This document shows positions 16,962-25,704 of a DNA stretch of 64,000 bases, piece after piece (position 1 is the stretch's first letter; each line of letters starts with the position of its first letter). The stretch lies in assembly GCA_965243285.1 (NCBI GenBank), contig OZ251537.1, positions 434,001 through 498,000 of the forward strand, written 5' to 3'. This DNA is from JAHRAW01 sp965243285. GTDB lineage: Bacteria > Pseudomonadota > Gammaproteobacteria > Arenicellales > Poriferihabitantaceae. Position numbers and translations under genes: made by a program. The notes under the pieces are model-generated. The model saw only the letters and a list, made by a program, of their open reading frames with translations. It did no database searches and was not told the origin of the DNA.

Positions 16962-17056
16962 GCTAGTATAGATAACATAAATCCGAGTTATCTATGGTAG
17001 CCCCTTTATTTTTTGTGCGCTGAAATTTTTTCTTCACTTAAAACACCCATCACTTC

Positions 17057-18760
17057 GTGTCCGCATCACTTAGCAGCGCATTGAGATTTACGCTGGCGCA
17101 GATTAATCCCACGGTGGGAGACCTGTCGGGCAATCTCGCCAAAATTATTCAACATTGCCGCATCGCTCGCGATGAGCACGCTAGCGATGTGGTCATTTTT
17201 CCGGAATTGGCATTGTGCGGTTATCCGCCGGAAGATTTGCTGTTGCGCGATGATTTTCTACAGCAATGCGAATGTTGTTTGCATGAATTGGCGGCGGCGG
17301 CGGACGGCATCACCGTCATCATCGGCCATCCATTGCGCGAGGGCGACGCGGTTTTCAACGCCATGTCAGTGCTCGCCGGCGGCGAGGCTCGGGCGCAATA
17401 TCGCAAGCAACATTTGCCGAATTACGCGGTGTTTGACGAAAAACGCTATTTCACCGCCGGGCGCGAAGCGACCACCGTGGACCTAAACGGCATCCGCATC
17501 GGCTTGACGGTGTGCGAGGACTTGTGGCGGCGCGGGCCGGTGGAGCAAGCGGTGGCCCTCGGCGTCGACTTACTTATTTCCATCAACGCCTCGCCCTTTC
17601 ACAACCAACAAGCATTTTTGCGCGAGGCCGGCGTGGTGGTGAAAAAAGCGCGCCAATTTCGCTTACCCATCATTTATCTCAACCAAGTGGGCGGACAAGA
17701 CGAACTGGTGTTCGATGGCTGCTCGGTGGTGGTGCAAGCCACGGGGGAAATCGCGGCGCGCTTGCCCGCATTCGCCCAAGCATCGCGAGCGGTGGTTTTC
17801 AAGCACGGGCGCTTTGTCGCTGCCGCCATCGATGCGCTGCCTCGAGGTAGCGAATTAATCTATCGCGCGATAGTTCTCGGCGTGCGCGACTACATCGAAA
17901 AAAACCGCTTCAAAGGGGTGCTGCTGGGTTTGTCCGGCGGGATTGATTCCGCATTGAGCCTGGCCATCGCGACCGACGCCATCGGCGCGCAGCGCGTCAT
18001 GGCCATCATGATGCCATCGCGCCACACCAGCGACATGAGTTTGGAAGATGCCGGCGCGCAAGCCACCATGCTCGGCGCGCGCTACGAGATTATTTCCATC
18101 GAACCGATGTATCTCGCCACCATGGCGCAGTTGGGGCCACTATTCGCCGGTATGCCCGCTGGCGTTGCTGAAGAAAATATTCAAGCGCGCTGCCGGGGTA
18201 TGCTGCTCATGGCAGCCTCAAACAAATGCGGATACATGGTGCTGACTACCAGTAATAAAAGTGAACTGGCGGTCGGCTATGCGACTCTATACGGCGATAT
18301 GGTCGGCGGTTTTTCGGCGCTCAAAGATGTACCGAAAATGATGGTGTATCAGTTAGCGGAATATCGCAACAGCGTTTCATGCGTGATCCCGGCGCGCGTG
18401 CTCAGCCGCGCTCCGTCGGCCGAATTGGCCGATGCTCAAACAGACCAAGACAGCCTGCCGCCGTACGAAATTTTAGACGCCATACTCGAAGCGTTCGTAC
18501 AACACGACCGCTCGGCTGCGCAAATCATCCAAGCCGGCTTCGACCCCGATATTGTACGCCAGGTTATTAAATTGGTGGCTACCTGCGAATACAAACGCCG
18601 GCAAGCAACACCAGGGGTTCGAGTCACCTCCCGAGCCTTCGGCAAAGATCGTCGATATCCGATCACATCAAGGTTTTTTTCAAATCTTGATGGCTCCATG
18701 CGACATAAGGACATCGGGCATCTGGGCGACAACACCAGCGACCAAATTTTAGAATTGTAA
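17057..18760 (+). CDS. nadE: Glutamine-dependent NAD+ synthetase
   Basis: Last step of NAD synthesis: amidates deamido-NAD with ammonia drawn from glutamine. The N-terminal nitrilase-fold glutaminase carries Glu50 (FPELALCGYPPEDLL), a Lys in YRKQHLPNY and the Cys in LTVCEDLW. The C-terminal synthetase has the PP-loop SGGIDS near residue 293 and the conserved TTSNKSELAVGYATLYGDMVGGF. Length 567 aa. Translation appears to start at a GTG (17057). It follows the mobile-element nest; its promoter must lie in or beside the IS1595 right end (17004). Confidence 0.95.
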   Translation: MSASLSSALRFTLAQINPTVGDLSGNLAKIIQHCRIARDEHASDVVIFPELALCGYPPEDLLLRDDFLQQCECCLHELAAAADGITVIIGHPLREGDAVFNAMSVLAGGEARAQYRKQHLPNYAVFDEKRYFTAGREATTVDLNGIRIGLTVCEDLWRRGPVEQAVALGVDLLISINASPFHNQQAFLREAGVVVKKARQFRLPIIYLNQVGGQDELVFDGCSVVVQATGEIAARLPAFAQASRAVVFKHGRFVAAAIDALPRGSELIYRAIVLGVRDYIEKNRFKGVLLGLSGGIDSALSLAIATDAIGAQRVMAIMMPSRHTSDMSLEDAGAQATMLGARYEIISIEPMYLATMAQLGPLFAGMPAGVAEENIQARCRGMLLMAASNKCGYMVLTTSNKSELAVGYATLYGDMVGGFSALKDVPKMMVYQLAEYRNSVSCVIPARVLSRAPSAELADAQTDQDSLPPYEILDAILEAFVQHDRSAAQIIQAGFDPDIVRQVIKLVATCEYKRRQATPGVRVTSRAFGKDRRYPITSRFFSNLDGSMRHKDIGHLGDNTSDQILEL

Positions 18761-18854
18761 CTACCTACGGAGGCTTGCTAAAAACACTGGAAATCAAGGT
18801 TTAATCCGTAACAAATATAGACTACGCGAGAATGATTGTGCTAATCCGCCTATT

Positions 18855-18896
18855 CAATCACATAAGTCCAATCACATAAGTCCAATCACATAAGTT
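18855..18896. repeat. 14-bp tandem repeat, three copies, downstream of rplQ
   Basis: CAATCACATAAGTC is repeated at 18855, 18869 and 18883 (last copy ends TT). It lies in the convergent spacer between nadE and rplQ. No clear intrinsic terminator is visible in this 142-bp gap. Confidence 0.7.
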
Positions 18897-18902
18897 GCTT
18901 TA

Positions 18903-19313
18903 TTATTTTCTCACTTCTGGGGTGGTATTTTTCGTGGCTTTCGTGTCTGTAGTAGCTTCCCGCCCCACTAGCTGCACATAAGCCATCGGGGCGTTGTCGC
19001 CGAGGCGGTGGCCGCATTTGAGGATACGCAGATAACCTCCGGGGCGATTTTGGAAGTGAGGGCCTAAGTCATCGAATAGTTTGGTGACGATTTCGCGTTC
19101 TCGCAAACGCGAAAACGCGGCCCGCCGGTTAGCGATGGTTGCAGTTTTGGCCAGCGTGATAAGCGGCTCAGCAACCCGACGCAGTTCCTTGGCCTTAGCC
19201 AACGTGGTTTTGATCTGCTCGTGACGAAACAACGATGCCGTCATATTGCCGAACATAGCTTTGCGATGGGCGGAAGTACGACTCAGATGACGCCCTGATT
19301 TTTGGTGGCGCAT
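18903..19313 (-). CDS. rplQ: 50S ribosomal protein L17
   Basis: Component of the large subunit. MRHQKSGRHLSRTSAHRKAMFGNMTASLFRHEQIKTT is the standard N-terminus, with the conserved core to about residue 118 (YLRILKCGHRLGDNAPMAYVQLV). A short Thr/Lys-rich tail follows. Length 136 aa. Last gene of the alpha operon, 3 bp after rpoA. Confidence 0.97.
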   Translation of the reverse strand: MRHQKSGRHLSRTSAHRKAMFGNMTASLFRHEQIKTTLAKAKELRRVAEPLITLAKTATIANRRAAFSRLREREIVTKLFDDLGPHFQNRPGGYLRILKCGHRLGDNAPMAYVQLVGREATTDTKATKNTTPEVRK

Positions 19314-19316
19314 GAC

Positions 19317-20348
19317 TTAAGAACCCACTCCGAATCCAGCACTAAGGCCGAGACCTATGTTTTCGTTTTTCACCAGCGACTTCGGCGGCCAGTTACTCAG
19401 TTTTATACCCAGCGCTAAATCTCGCTGCGCCAACACATCCTTGATTTCGGTCAACGATTTTTTGCCGAGGTTAGGGGTTTTTAGCAATTCGTTCTCGGTG
19501 TGCTGAACCAAATCGCCGATGTAATAAATGTTCTCTGCCTTGAGACAATTGGCGGAACGCACCGTCAGCTCAAGATCGTCCACTGGCTTTAGTAACATCG
19601 GGTCAAATTCCGGCTCCACGGCGGCTTGGCTTTGCGCCAACGACTCCTCTAAGTTAACAAACACCGAAATTTGGTCGTGTAATATGGTCGCGGCCCGCTT
19701 GACCGCAACCTCCGGAGAAATAGAGCCGTTCGATTCAACCTCAATGATCAAGCGATCTAAATCAGTGCGTTGCTCAACCCGCACATCTTCCACCGTATAG
19801 GATATTCGGGTGATCGGGCTAAACGATGCATCTAAATGAATCACCCCGACGGCACGGGCCTCTTCTTCGTTATGCAGTCGGCTTTCGGCCGTTAGGTAGC
19901 CGAGGTCACGACGCACGGTTAATTCCATGTCGAGCACCGCATCCTTCGACAAAGTAGCGATGTGGTGCTCGGGGTCTACCACATCGACATCATCTATCAG
20001 CTCGATGTCGGCGGCGGTGACTGCGCCGGGGCCTTTCTTTTTCAGGGTTATATTCGCTTCGTTGCGGGTATGCATTTTTAGCGCTAGACTCTTCAAGTTG
20101 AGGATAATGTCGATGACATCCTCCTGCACGCCCTCAAGAGCCGAGTATTCGTGAAGCACTCCCTCGATACGAACATCGGTAATCGCGCACCCTGGCATAG
20201 ACGAAAGCAAAATTCTACGAAGCGCATTGCCCAGCGTGTGTCCAAAACCCCGCTCAAGGGGTTCGATGGTTATACGGGAATGCCTTTCATCCAGGGTCTT
20301 CGCTTCCACCAAACGCGGCCTGATAAATTCGATAGTAGAGTCCCGCAT
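19317..20348 (-). CDS. rpoA: RNA polymerase alpha subunit
   Basis: Assembly platform of RNA polymerase. The N-terminal domain (about 1-230) has the dimerisation signature ERGFGHTLGNALRRILLSSMPG. The C-terminal domain (about 255-325) has the UP-element-binding helices LKAENIYYIGDLVQHTENELLKTPNLGKKSLTEIK. Length 343 aa; the extra residues over the usual 329 are mainly a Gly-rich C-terminus. Lies between rpsD and rplQ as in other gammaproteobacteria. Confidence 0.97.
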   Translation of the reverse strand: MRDSTIEFIRPRLVEAKTLDERHSRITIEPLERGFGHTLGNALRRILLSSMPGCAITDVRIEGVLHEYSALEGVQEDVIDIILNLKSLALKMHTRNEANITLKKKGPGAVTAADIELIDDVDVVDPEHHIATLSKDAVLDMELTVRRDLGYLTAESRLHNEEEARAVGVIHLDASFSPITRISYTVEDVRVEQRTDLDRLIIEVESNGSISPEVAVKRAATILHDQISVFVNLEESLAQSQAAVEPEFDPMLLKPVDDLELTVRSANCLKAENIYYIGDLVQHTENELLKTPNLGKKSLTEIKDVLAQRDLALGIKLSNWPPKSLVKNENIGLGLSAGFGVGS

Positions 20349-20401
20349 TTAGGTGCCTCGCAATATGAGCAAATTTAAAAAATTAATGCCAATGGTAGAC
20401 T

Positions 20402-21025
20402 TTATTTTGAATAAAGCGCGACCACCAAGGATTCGTCTATGTCTGGTGAAAGGTCGGTTCGTTCTGGAAACGATAGGTACTGTCCTTTAACCGCATTCAG
20501 ATCAACATCGACCCACGAGACGAAACCGATCTGTTCGCTGATTTCCAAGGCCGCGCTGATGCGCAACTGTTTTTTGTTTTTCTCGACAATCTCCACCTCA
20601 TCGCCTGGCTTTACCTGATAAGAGGCTACATTGACCTTGCGTCCGTTCACCATTACTGACTTATGGCTAACTAATTGTCGAGATTCGGCGCGTGTGACGC
20701 CAAATCCCATGCGATAGACTACGTTATCCAACCTCGATTCCAGAAGTTGTAACAGATTTAAACCAGTAGACCCGGAAATTCTCGCGGCTTCCTTATAATA
20801 ATTGCGAAATTGCTTTTCCAACACGCCGTACATACGGCGTAGTTTTTGTTTTTCACGCAGTTGGGTGCCGTATACCGTGACGCGCTGACGACGGGCCCCT
20901 GGCATAACGCCGGGGACACGGTCAAATTTGCACTTCGCGTTTATCGAGCGCGCCGGGCTCTTGAGAAATAGATCAGTGCCTTCGCGACGCGCCAGTTTGC
21001 AAGTGGGGCCTATGTATCTTGCCAT
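20402..21025 (-). CDS. rpsD: 30S ribosomal protein S4
   Basis: Primary 16S rRNA binder and assembly initiator. Starts MARYIGPTCKLARREGTDLF and contains the S4 RNA-binding domain (LESRLDNVVYRMGFGVTRAESRQLVSHKSVMVNGRKVN). In enteric bacteria it also represses this operon; I did not identify its mRNA target here. Length 207 aa. Confidence 0.97.
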   Translation of the reverse strand: MARYIGPTCKLARREGTDLFLKSPARSINAKCKFDRVPGVMPGARRQRVTVYGTQLREKQKLRRMYGVLEKQFRNYYKEAARISGSTGLNLLQLLESRLDNVVYRMGFGVTRAESRQLVSHKSVMVNGRKVNVASYQVKPGDEVEIVEKNKKQLRISAALEISEQIGFVSWVDVDLNAVKGQYLSFPERTDLSPDIDESLVVALYSK

Positions 21026-21093
21026 TGATTACCTTCCGATAACTGGATCGATGTTTTGCTAAAAAACAGATGAGTTCTTGGCGGTTATGTTCG

Positions 21094-21498
21094 CTACACG
21101 CGACGACGCTTGGGCGGGCGACAGCCGTTATGAGGAATAGGGGTGATGTCCGAAATCGAATAAATCTCAAATCCCAGCGCATTGAGTGACCGCACCGCGG
21201 ATTCACGACCAGGGCCGGGGCCTTTGATTTTCACTTCGAGTTGCTTTACACCCATTTCTTGGGCGCGCTTGCCACAACTCTCCGCGGCCACTTGAGCCGC
21301 AAACGGCGTGCTTTTTCTCGAGCCCTTGAACCCGGAATTGCCCGCGGAAGCCCAGCATAAAGTGTCGCCATGCCGGTCCGAAATAGTGACGATAGTGTTG
21401 TTGAAGGTTGCATTAATATGCGCCACCCCTTCGGTCACGTTTTTCCGAACTTTGGCCTTAGCCTTGTTTTTGGTTTTTCCGGGCTTACCCTTTGCCAT
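21094..21498 (-). CDS. rpsK: 30S ribosomal protein S11
   Basis: Platform protein of the small subunit. The C-terminal TPIPHNGCRPPKRRRV is canonical, as is GVAHINATFNNTIVTISDRHGD. A Lys-rich N-terminus (GKPGKTKNKAKAKVRKN) is normal for the family. Length 134 aa. Confidence 0.97.
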   Translation of the reverse strand: MAKGKPGKTKNKAKAKVRKNVTEGVAHINATFNNTIVTISDRHGDTLCWASAGNSGFKGSRKSTPFAAQVAAESCGKRAQEMGVKQLEVKIKGPGPGRESAVRSLNALGFEIYSISDITPIPHNGCRPPKRRRV

Positions 21499-21538
21499 GA
21501 TGCGCTGACGACCTGCTGGTGATGATTCTGATTAAGGG

Positions 21539-21895
21539 TTACTTCTTGATGGCGCGACGCGGCCCTTTGCGGGTGCGAGCATTGGTTTTGGTGCGTTGCC
21601 CATTGACCGGCAAGCCACGCCGATGACGCAACCCGCGATAGGCTCCGAGGTCCATCAAGCGCTTTATGTTCATTGACACCGCGCGCCGTAGATCGCCTTC
21701 AACTTCAAGCCGAGCTACTTGGGTGCGCAATTTCTCCGCCTGAGATTCGTTTAGATCTTGTACTTTAGTGGCGCGGTCAATGCCCGTAGCTTCACATATT
21801 TTCCGCGCGGTCGGGCGACCAACGCCGTAGATCGCGGTCAAGCCGATCTCGATATGCTTGTGATTTGGCATATTAATGCCAGCTATTCGTGCCAC
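21539..21895 (-). CDS. rpsM: 30S ribosomal protein S13
   Basis: Head protein of the small subunit contacting P-site tRNA. Starts MARIAGINMPNHKHIEIGLT and ends with the basic GQRTKTNARTRKGPRR stretch. Length 118 aa. First of the alpha-operon S13-S11-S4 set, after rpmJ. Confidence 0.97.
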   Translation of the reverse strand: MARIAGINMPNHKHIEIGLTAIYGVGRPTARKICEATGIDRATKVQDLNESQAEKLRTQVARLEVEGDLRRAVSMNIKRLMDLGAYRGLRHRRGLPVNGQRTKTNARTRKGPRRAIKK

Positions 21896-22066
21896 TTTCG
21901 CGCCTCAAGATAGTTAATAAATCGTATGGGGATTTTCAAGACAATGCTCTTCACAAACCACGTCCGGTGACATCCACTAAGGCGCTGGATTGTAGCAAAA
22001 ACACAACACACCTTCAATTCTCAATGGTGTGTTTTGATGAAATATTCGCAGTTTCATCGCCGTTTT

Positions 22067-22180
22067 TTATCCTTGACGTTGCTTATGCCTGGGGTCCACG
22101 CAGATCACTCGCACGATTCGTTTTCGGCGCACGATTTTGCAATTTCTGCACATTTTCTTGACCGATGCTCTGACTTTCAT
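22067..22180 (-). CDS. rpmJ: 50S ribosomal protein L36
   Basis: A 37-residue protein read on the minus strand from the ATG at 22180: MKVRASVKKMCRNCKIVRRK, then RIVRVICVDPRHKQRQG. The zinc-binding residues Cys11, Cys14, Cys27 and His32 are all present, so this is the zinc-containing form. It lies between secY and rpsM, its normal place in proteobacteria. The 170-bp spacer to rpsM contains no other gene. Confidence 0.96.
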   Translation of the reverse strand: MKVRASVKKMCRNCKIVRRKRIVRVICVDPRHKQRQG

Positions 22181-22214
22181 TTTACCACTCTCATTCAATG
22201 ACCACAGGGCAATA

Positions 22215-23552
22215 TTAGCGAATACCTTGCGGTCGGGTTAATGACGACTTCTTAAGGATGCTTTGATACTGCCGCGACATTAAATGGGATTGCACTTGGG
22301 CGATTAAATCCATGGTTACCACGACGATAATCAACAACGAGGTGCCGCCAAAATAAAATGGCACGCTCCATTTGACGATCAAAAACTCCGGTATCAAGCA
22401 GACGAAAGTGATGTAAATGGCGCCGATTAATGTCAGCTTCGAGACCACGCCATCGATGTATTTGGCGCTCTGCTCGCCTGGGCGAATGCCGGGAATAAAA
22501 GCGCCTGAGCGCTTGAGATTGTCGGCGATTTCACTGGGATTAAACACCATCGCGGTGTAGAAAAAACAGAAAAAGACGATCATACCGCCGTATAACAAAG
22601 TATAAACCGGCTGCCCAGGCTGCAAGGTGGTGGCAATGTCGCGCAACCAACCCATGCCTTCGGCCTGCCCGAACCAACTGCCGATGCTGGCTGGAAACAA
22701 GATTAAACTGGATGCGAAAATCGGCGGAATGACGCCAGCCATGTTGAGTTTGAGCGGCAGATGGCTACTCTGACCAGCGACCATTTTCCGGCCTTGCTGA
22801 CGCTTGGCGTAGTTTACCGGGATGCGACGCTGACCACGCTCGACGAAGACCACGAAGTAGGTGACCGCCATGGCGCCGACGAACAAAGTCAGCACACCCA
22901 TCGGTGAAAATGCGCCAGTGCGCGCCAACTCCAGCGTGCCGGCCACCGCCGATGGCAACCCAGCGACTATCGAGCCGAAAATAATTAGGGAAATGCCGTT
23001 GCCGATGCCACGCTCGCTAATCTGTTCGCCGAGCCAAACCAAAAACATGGTACCGGCGACTAAAGAGGCCGCCGTGGTGATTTTGAAACCCAAACCAGGA
23101 ATAAGAATGACCGAGCTGCCGCCGACTTGCTGCCCTTCGATGGCGACGGCGATACCGAAGCCCTGAAACAGCGCCAGCACCACCGTGAAATAGCGGGTGT
23201 ATTGGGTGATCTTCCGCCGCCCGGCTTCGCCTTCCTTTTTGAGTTGTTCGAGCTGCGGCACCACCGCTGTCATCATTTGCATGATGATGGAGGCGGAAAT
23301 ATACGGCATGACGCCGAGCGCCAGAATGGACAGGCGGCTTAAGGCGCCGCCGGAAAACATATTGAAAACTTGAACGATTGAGCCCTTGGTTTGCTCAAAT
23401 AATGCCGCGATGGCGGTGGGGTCTACGCCCGGCACCGGCACATGGGTGCCGAGGCGAAACACCACCATGGCGCCGAGCACAAACAGGATGCGCTGCTTGA
23501 GCTCGGAAAGATTTCCGAAGGTGCCGGGTGATGCGGGGGCTGCGCGTGCCAT
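22215..23552 (-). CDS. secY: Protein translocase subunit SecY
   Basis: Central channel of the Sec translocon in the inner membrane. Ten transmembrane segments fit the 445-aa sequence. Conserved elements include GTHVPVPGVD near the N-terminus, the plug region FNMFSGGALSRLSILALGVMPYISASIIMQ and the cytoplasmic loop KRQQGRKMVAGQSSHLPLKLN. Its ATG overlaps the rplO stop (TGATG), indicating translational coupling. The N-terminus is about 10 residues Ala/Pro-rich. Confidence 0.97.
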   Translation of the reverse strand: MARAAPASPGTFGNLSELKQRILFVLGAMVVFRLGTHVPVPGVDPTAIAALFEQTKGSIVQVFNMFSGGALSRLSILALGVMPYISASIIMQMMTAVVPQLEQLKKEGEAGRRKITQYTRYFTVVLALFQGFGIAVAIEGQQVGGSSVILIPGLGFKITTAASLVAGTMFLVWLGEQISERGIGNGISLIIFGSIVAGLPSAVAGTLELARTGAFSPMGVLTLFVGAMAVTYFVVFVERGQRRIPVNYAKRQQGRKMVAGQSSHLPLKLNMAGVIPPIFASSLILFPASIGSWFGQAEGMGWLRDIATTLQPGQPVYTLLYGGMIVFFCFFYTAMVFNPSEIADNLKRSGAFIPGIRPGEQSAKYIDGVVSKLTLIGAIYITFVCLIPEFLIVKWSVPFYFGGTSLLIIVVVTMDLIAQVQSHLMSRQYQSILKKSSLTRPQGIR

Positions 23553-24334
23553 CAGTCTGTTGCCGTATCTGGTTTGGTTTGCTTAGGTGCCGGTTTTTTG
23601 GTCGGCGTTTTTTTAGCGGCTGCTTTTTTCGCGCTCGATGGTTTCGCCGTCGATGCCTTGGGTGCTGCTTTTTTGGGCGGCGCGTTGTCCGCTTTGTCGG
23701 ATGCGTCGGATGGGGCGGATTTAGCGGATGGGTCGAGTTTGTCAGTAGATGACGGTTTTGCGGCGGCTACTTTTTTCGCGCTGGCCGCATGGGTTTTATT
23801 AGTCGCGCTGGGAGAAGACGCTGCTTTGCTGGTCGATTTGTTGGCCGGTTTGCTGGTCGATTTGCTGGCCGGTTTTTTGTTCGCATCATTAGGCGAACTT
23901 TCCACCACGCCGCCGGCTTTCTCGATGGCTTGGCGCGCCCCGCTGGTGGCGCCGATGCCGCGCAGGGTGACGGCGCGGGAAATTTCGCCGGATAAAATCG
24001 CCTTGGCGCTGGTGATGCGCAGGCCAATAACGCCGGCTTTTTGCAACGCTTGGATGTCGACCACATCGCCCTCCACCTTCGCAAGTTCGTGCAAGCGGAT
24101 TTCGGCAAAGTGGCGATTGGTCATGGAACGAAAGCCGCGCTTGGGAAGACGCCGCTGCAATGGCATTTGGCCACCCTCAAAACCAACCTTGTGGTAGCCG
24201 CCGGAGCGTGACTTCTGGCCTTTGGTGCCGCGCCCGGCGGTGCCGCCGTGGCCCGAGCCGCTACCGCGCCCGACGCGCTTAGGCGCGCTTTTGGCACCGG
24301 CCGCCGGCTTCATGGTGTTGAGTCGCATGGTCAT
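23552..24334 (-). CDS. rplO: 50S ribosomal protein L15 with long low-complexity C-terminal tail
   Basis: The first ~145 residues are ordinary L15: MRLNTMKPAAGAK, the Gly-rich GRGSGSGHGGTAGRGTKGQ, and GQMPLQRRLPKRGF, ending in SGARQAIEKAGGVVE. About 115 further residues follow, made of Lys, Ala, Ser, Pro, Thr and Asp (for example KPASKSTSKPANKSTSKAAS and later AAKKTPTKKPAP). Known L15 proteins end near residue 145, so the tail nearly doubles the protein. It is in frame and ends directly at secY with a TGATG overlap, so it is not simply a missed stop. Start could be residue 1 or the Met at residue 3. Confidence 0.93.
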   Translation of the reverse strand: MTMRLNTMKPAAGAKSAPKRVGRGSGSGHGGTAGRGTKGQKSRSGGYHKVGFEGGQMPLQRRLPKRGFRSMTNRHFAEIRLHELAKVEGDVVDIQALQKAGVIGLRITSAKAILSGEISRAVTLRGIGATSGARQAIEKAGGVVESSPNDANKKPASKSTSKPANKSTSKAASSPSATNKTHAASAKKVAAAKPSSTDKLDPSAKSAPSDASDKADNAPPKKAAPKASTAKPSSAKKAAAKKTPTKKPAPKQTKPDTATD

Positions 24335-24466
24335 GTCTTTTTCGCTTGGCTATCTTTTATTGATCAAGCACAACTACTACCCGGCCACTCTTCTGCCCGA
24401 ACACCGATATTCCCACCCCGATGGTTGCACGAAAAACGGCGCGCTCGCCTTTACAAATCTTGTAAA

Positions 24467-24649
24467 TCACTCGCATTTCAGCATATAGCTGACCTTGTTG
24501 ATCATGCCGCAATTTTCCGGCGTGTCCAGCACCTCCACGCTGTGATGTATGCGGCGCAGGCCCAAGCCGCGCACGCACGCTTGATGCCGCTTCAAGCGGC
24601 CATGAATGCTGCGGATTAAAGTTACCCGCACTGTTTTTTTTGGCGCCAT
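24467..24649 (-). CDS. rpmD: 50S ribosomal protein L30
   Basis: Small large-subunit protein. VRVTLIRSIHGRLKRHQACVRGLGLRRIHHSVEVLDTPENCGMI is the conserved fold, with the usual IRS and GLR(R/K) motifs. Length 60 aa. Between rpsE and rplO as in the spc operon elsewhere. Confidence 0.94.
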   Translation of the reverse strand: MAPKKTVRVTLIRSIHGRLKRHQACVRGLGLRRIHHSVEVLDTPENCGMINKVSYMLKCE

Positions 24650-24698
24650 GCTATTGCCTGATCGGGCTTTCAGTTATGAATTTGATTGGCGATGAAAA

Positions 24699-25214
24699 TC
24701 AGCGAATTTCTTCCACTGACTTGCCACGCTTGCTGGCCACATAACCGGCGCTTCGCATGGCTCGCAAGGCCTGAATGGTCGCGCGAATCACATTGACTTT
24801 GTTGGTGGTGCCGATGACCTTGGCGAGCACATTTTGCACCCCCATGACTTCGAACACCGCGCGCATGGCGCCGCCGGCGATGATGCCGGTGCCGTCGGAT
24901 GCCGGGCGCAACATCACGCGCGCGGCGCCGTGGCGACCGACCATTGGATACTGCAAAGTGTCGCCCTTGATGTGCACTTTGAACATGTTGCGGCGGGCGT
25001 CTTCCATAGCTTTTTGCATGGCCACCGGCACCTCGCGGGCTTTGCCGCGCCCCATGCCAACGCGGCCTTCGCCATCGCCGACCACGGTGAGCGCGGAAAA
25101 CCCGAAGATGCGTCCGCCCTTGACCACTTTGGAAACCCGCCGGATATCGATCATCCGTTCGGCAAAATTGTCTTTGCGCGCGTTGTCGCGTTCTCTCGGC
25201 TTGGCCATGTTCAA
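24699..25214 (-). CDS. rpsE: 30S ribosomal protein S5
   Basis: Contributes to decoding accuracy. The N-terminal double-stranded RNA-binding-like domain has RISKVVKGGRIFGF-type sequence (RVSKVVKGGRIFGFSALTVVGDGEG) and the C-terminal domain GTGIIAGGAMRAVFEVMGVQNVLAKVIG. Length 171 aa. Confidence 0.97.
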   Translation of the reverse strand: MNMAKPRERDNARKDNFAERMIDIRRVSKVVKGGRIFGFSALTVVGDGEGRVGMGRGKAREVPVAMQKAMEDARRNMFKVHIKGDTLQYPMVGRHGAARVMLRPASDGTGIIAGGAMRAVFEVMGVQNVLAKVIGTTNKVNVIRATIQALRAMRSAGYVASKRGKSVEEIR

Positions 25215-25299
25215 TGAAGCGGAGTAAATGGTTGATTAATGTACATGGGTTGATTGACTAAAATCAGCTCAGGCTAAGCCTGATAGATCAATTCTCGCT

Positions 25300-25656
25300 C
25301 TAAAATTTTAGCCCACCGGCGCGCGCCGCTTCGGCGAAAGCTTTGACGCGTCCGTGATAGCGAAAACCAGAACGATCAAAAGCGACTTGTTCGATACCTG
25401 CGTCCGCGGCTTTTTCCGCGATCAACTTACCCAACACGCTTGCCGCCGCCGCGTTTCCGCCATGCTTCAATTGCTTGCGAACCTGCGCATCAAGGGTGGA
25501 TGCCGCCGCCAGCACATGCCCGGCGGTTTGATCGAACACTTGGGCATAAAAGTGTCGCGGCGTGCGGTGCACCGACAAGCGCACCGCATCCAGTCGCCTA
25601 ATGCGACCGCGCACTTTCGCGGCGCGCCGCAGCCTCGATCTTTTTTTGTCGATCAT
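25300..25656 (-). CDS. rplR: 50S ribosomal protein L18
   Basis: Binds 5S rRNA with L5. Basic N-terminus (DKKRSRLRRAAKVRGRIRRL) and the core HFYAQVFDQTAGHVLAAASTLD, ending FDRSGFRYHGRVKAFAEAARAGGLKF. Length 118 aa. Confidence 0.96.
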   Translation of the reverse strand: MIDKKRSRLRRAAKVRGRIRRLDAVRLSVHRTPRHFYAQVFDQTAGHVLAAASTLDAQVRKQLKHGGNAAAASVLGKLIAEKAADAGIEQVAFDRSGFRYHGRVKAFAEAARAGGLKF

Positions 25657-25704
25657 GATCTTGTCAGTGGTTGTTTGCCGATCAAACGGTGGCGGTTCAA
25701 ACGG

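Larger units (their letters stand above)
14484..17004 (-). mobile_element. IS1595-family (IS1016-like) insertion sequence, interrupted
   Basis: The ends are GGGGCTGCCCTAGATAACT at 14484 and, inverted, GGGGCTACCATAGATAACT closing at 17004 (19 of the first 22 positions match). The flanking 8-mers are TTGATTTT (14476-14483) and TTTATTTT (17005-17012), 7 of 8 identical; 8-bp duplications are known for this family. The span is 2,521 bp. Removing the nested unit at 15049-16825 and its 8-bp duplication leaves 736 bp, a normal size for IS1016-type elements. The transposase gene is broken (see pseudogene entries). Confidence 0.82.
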
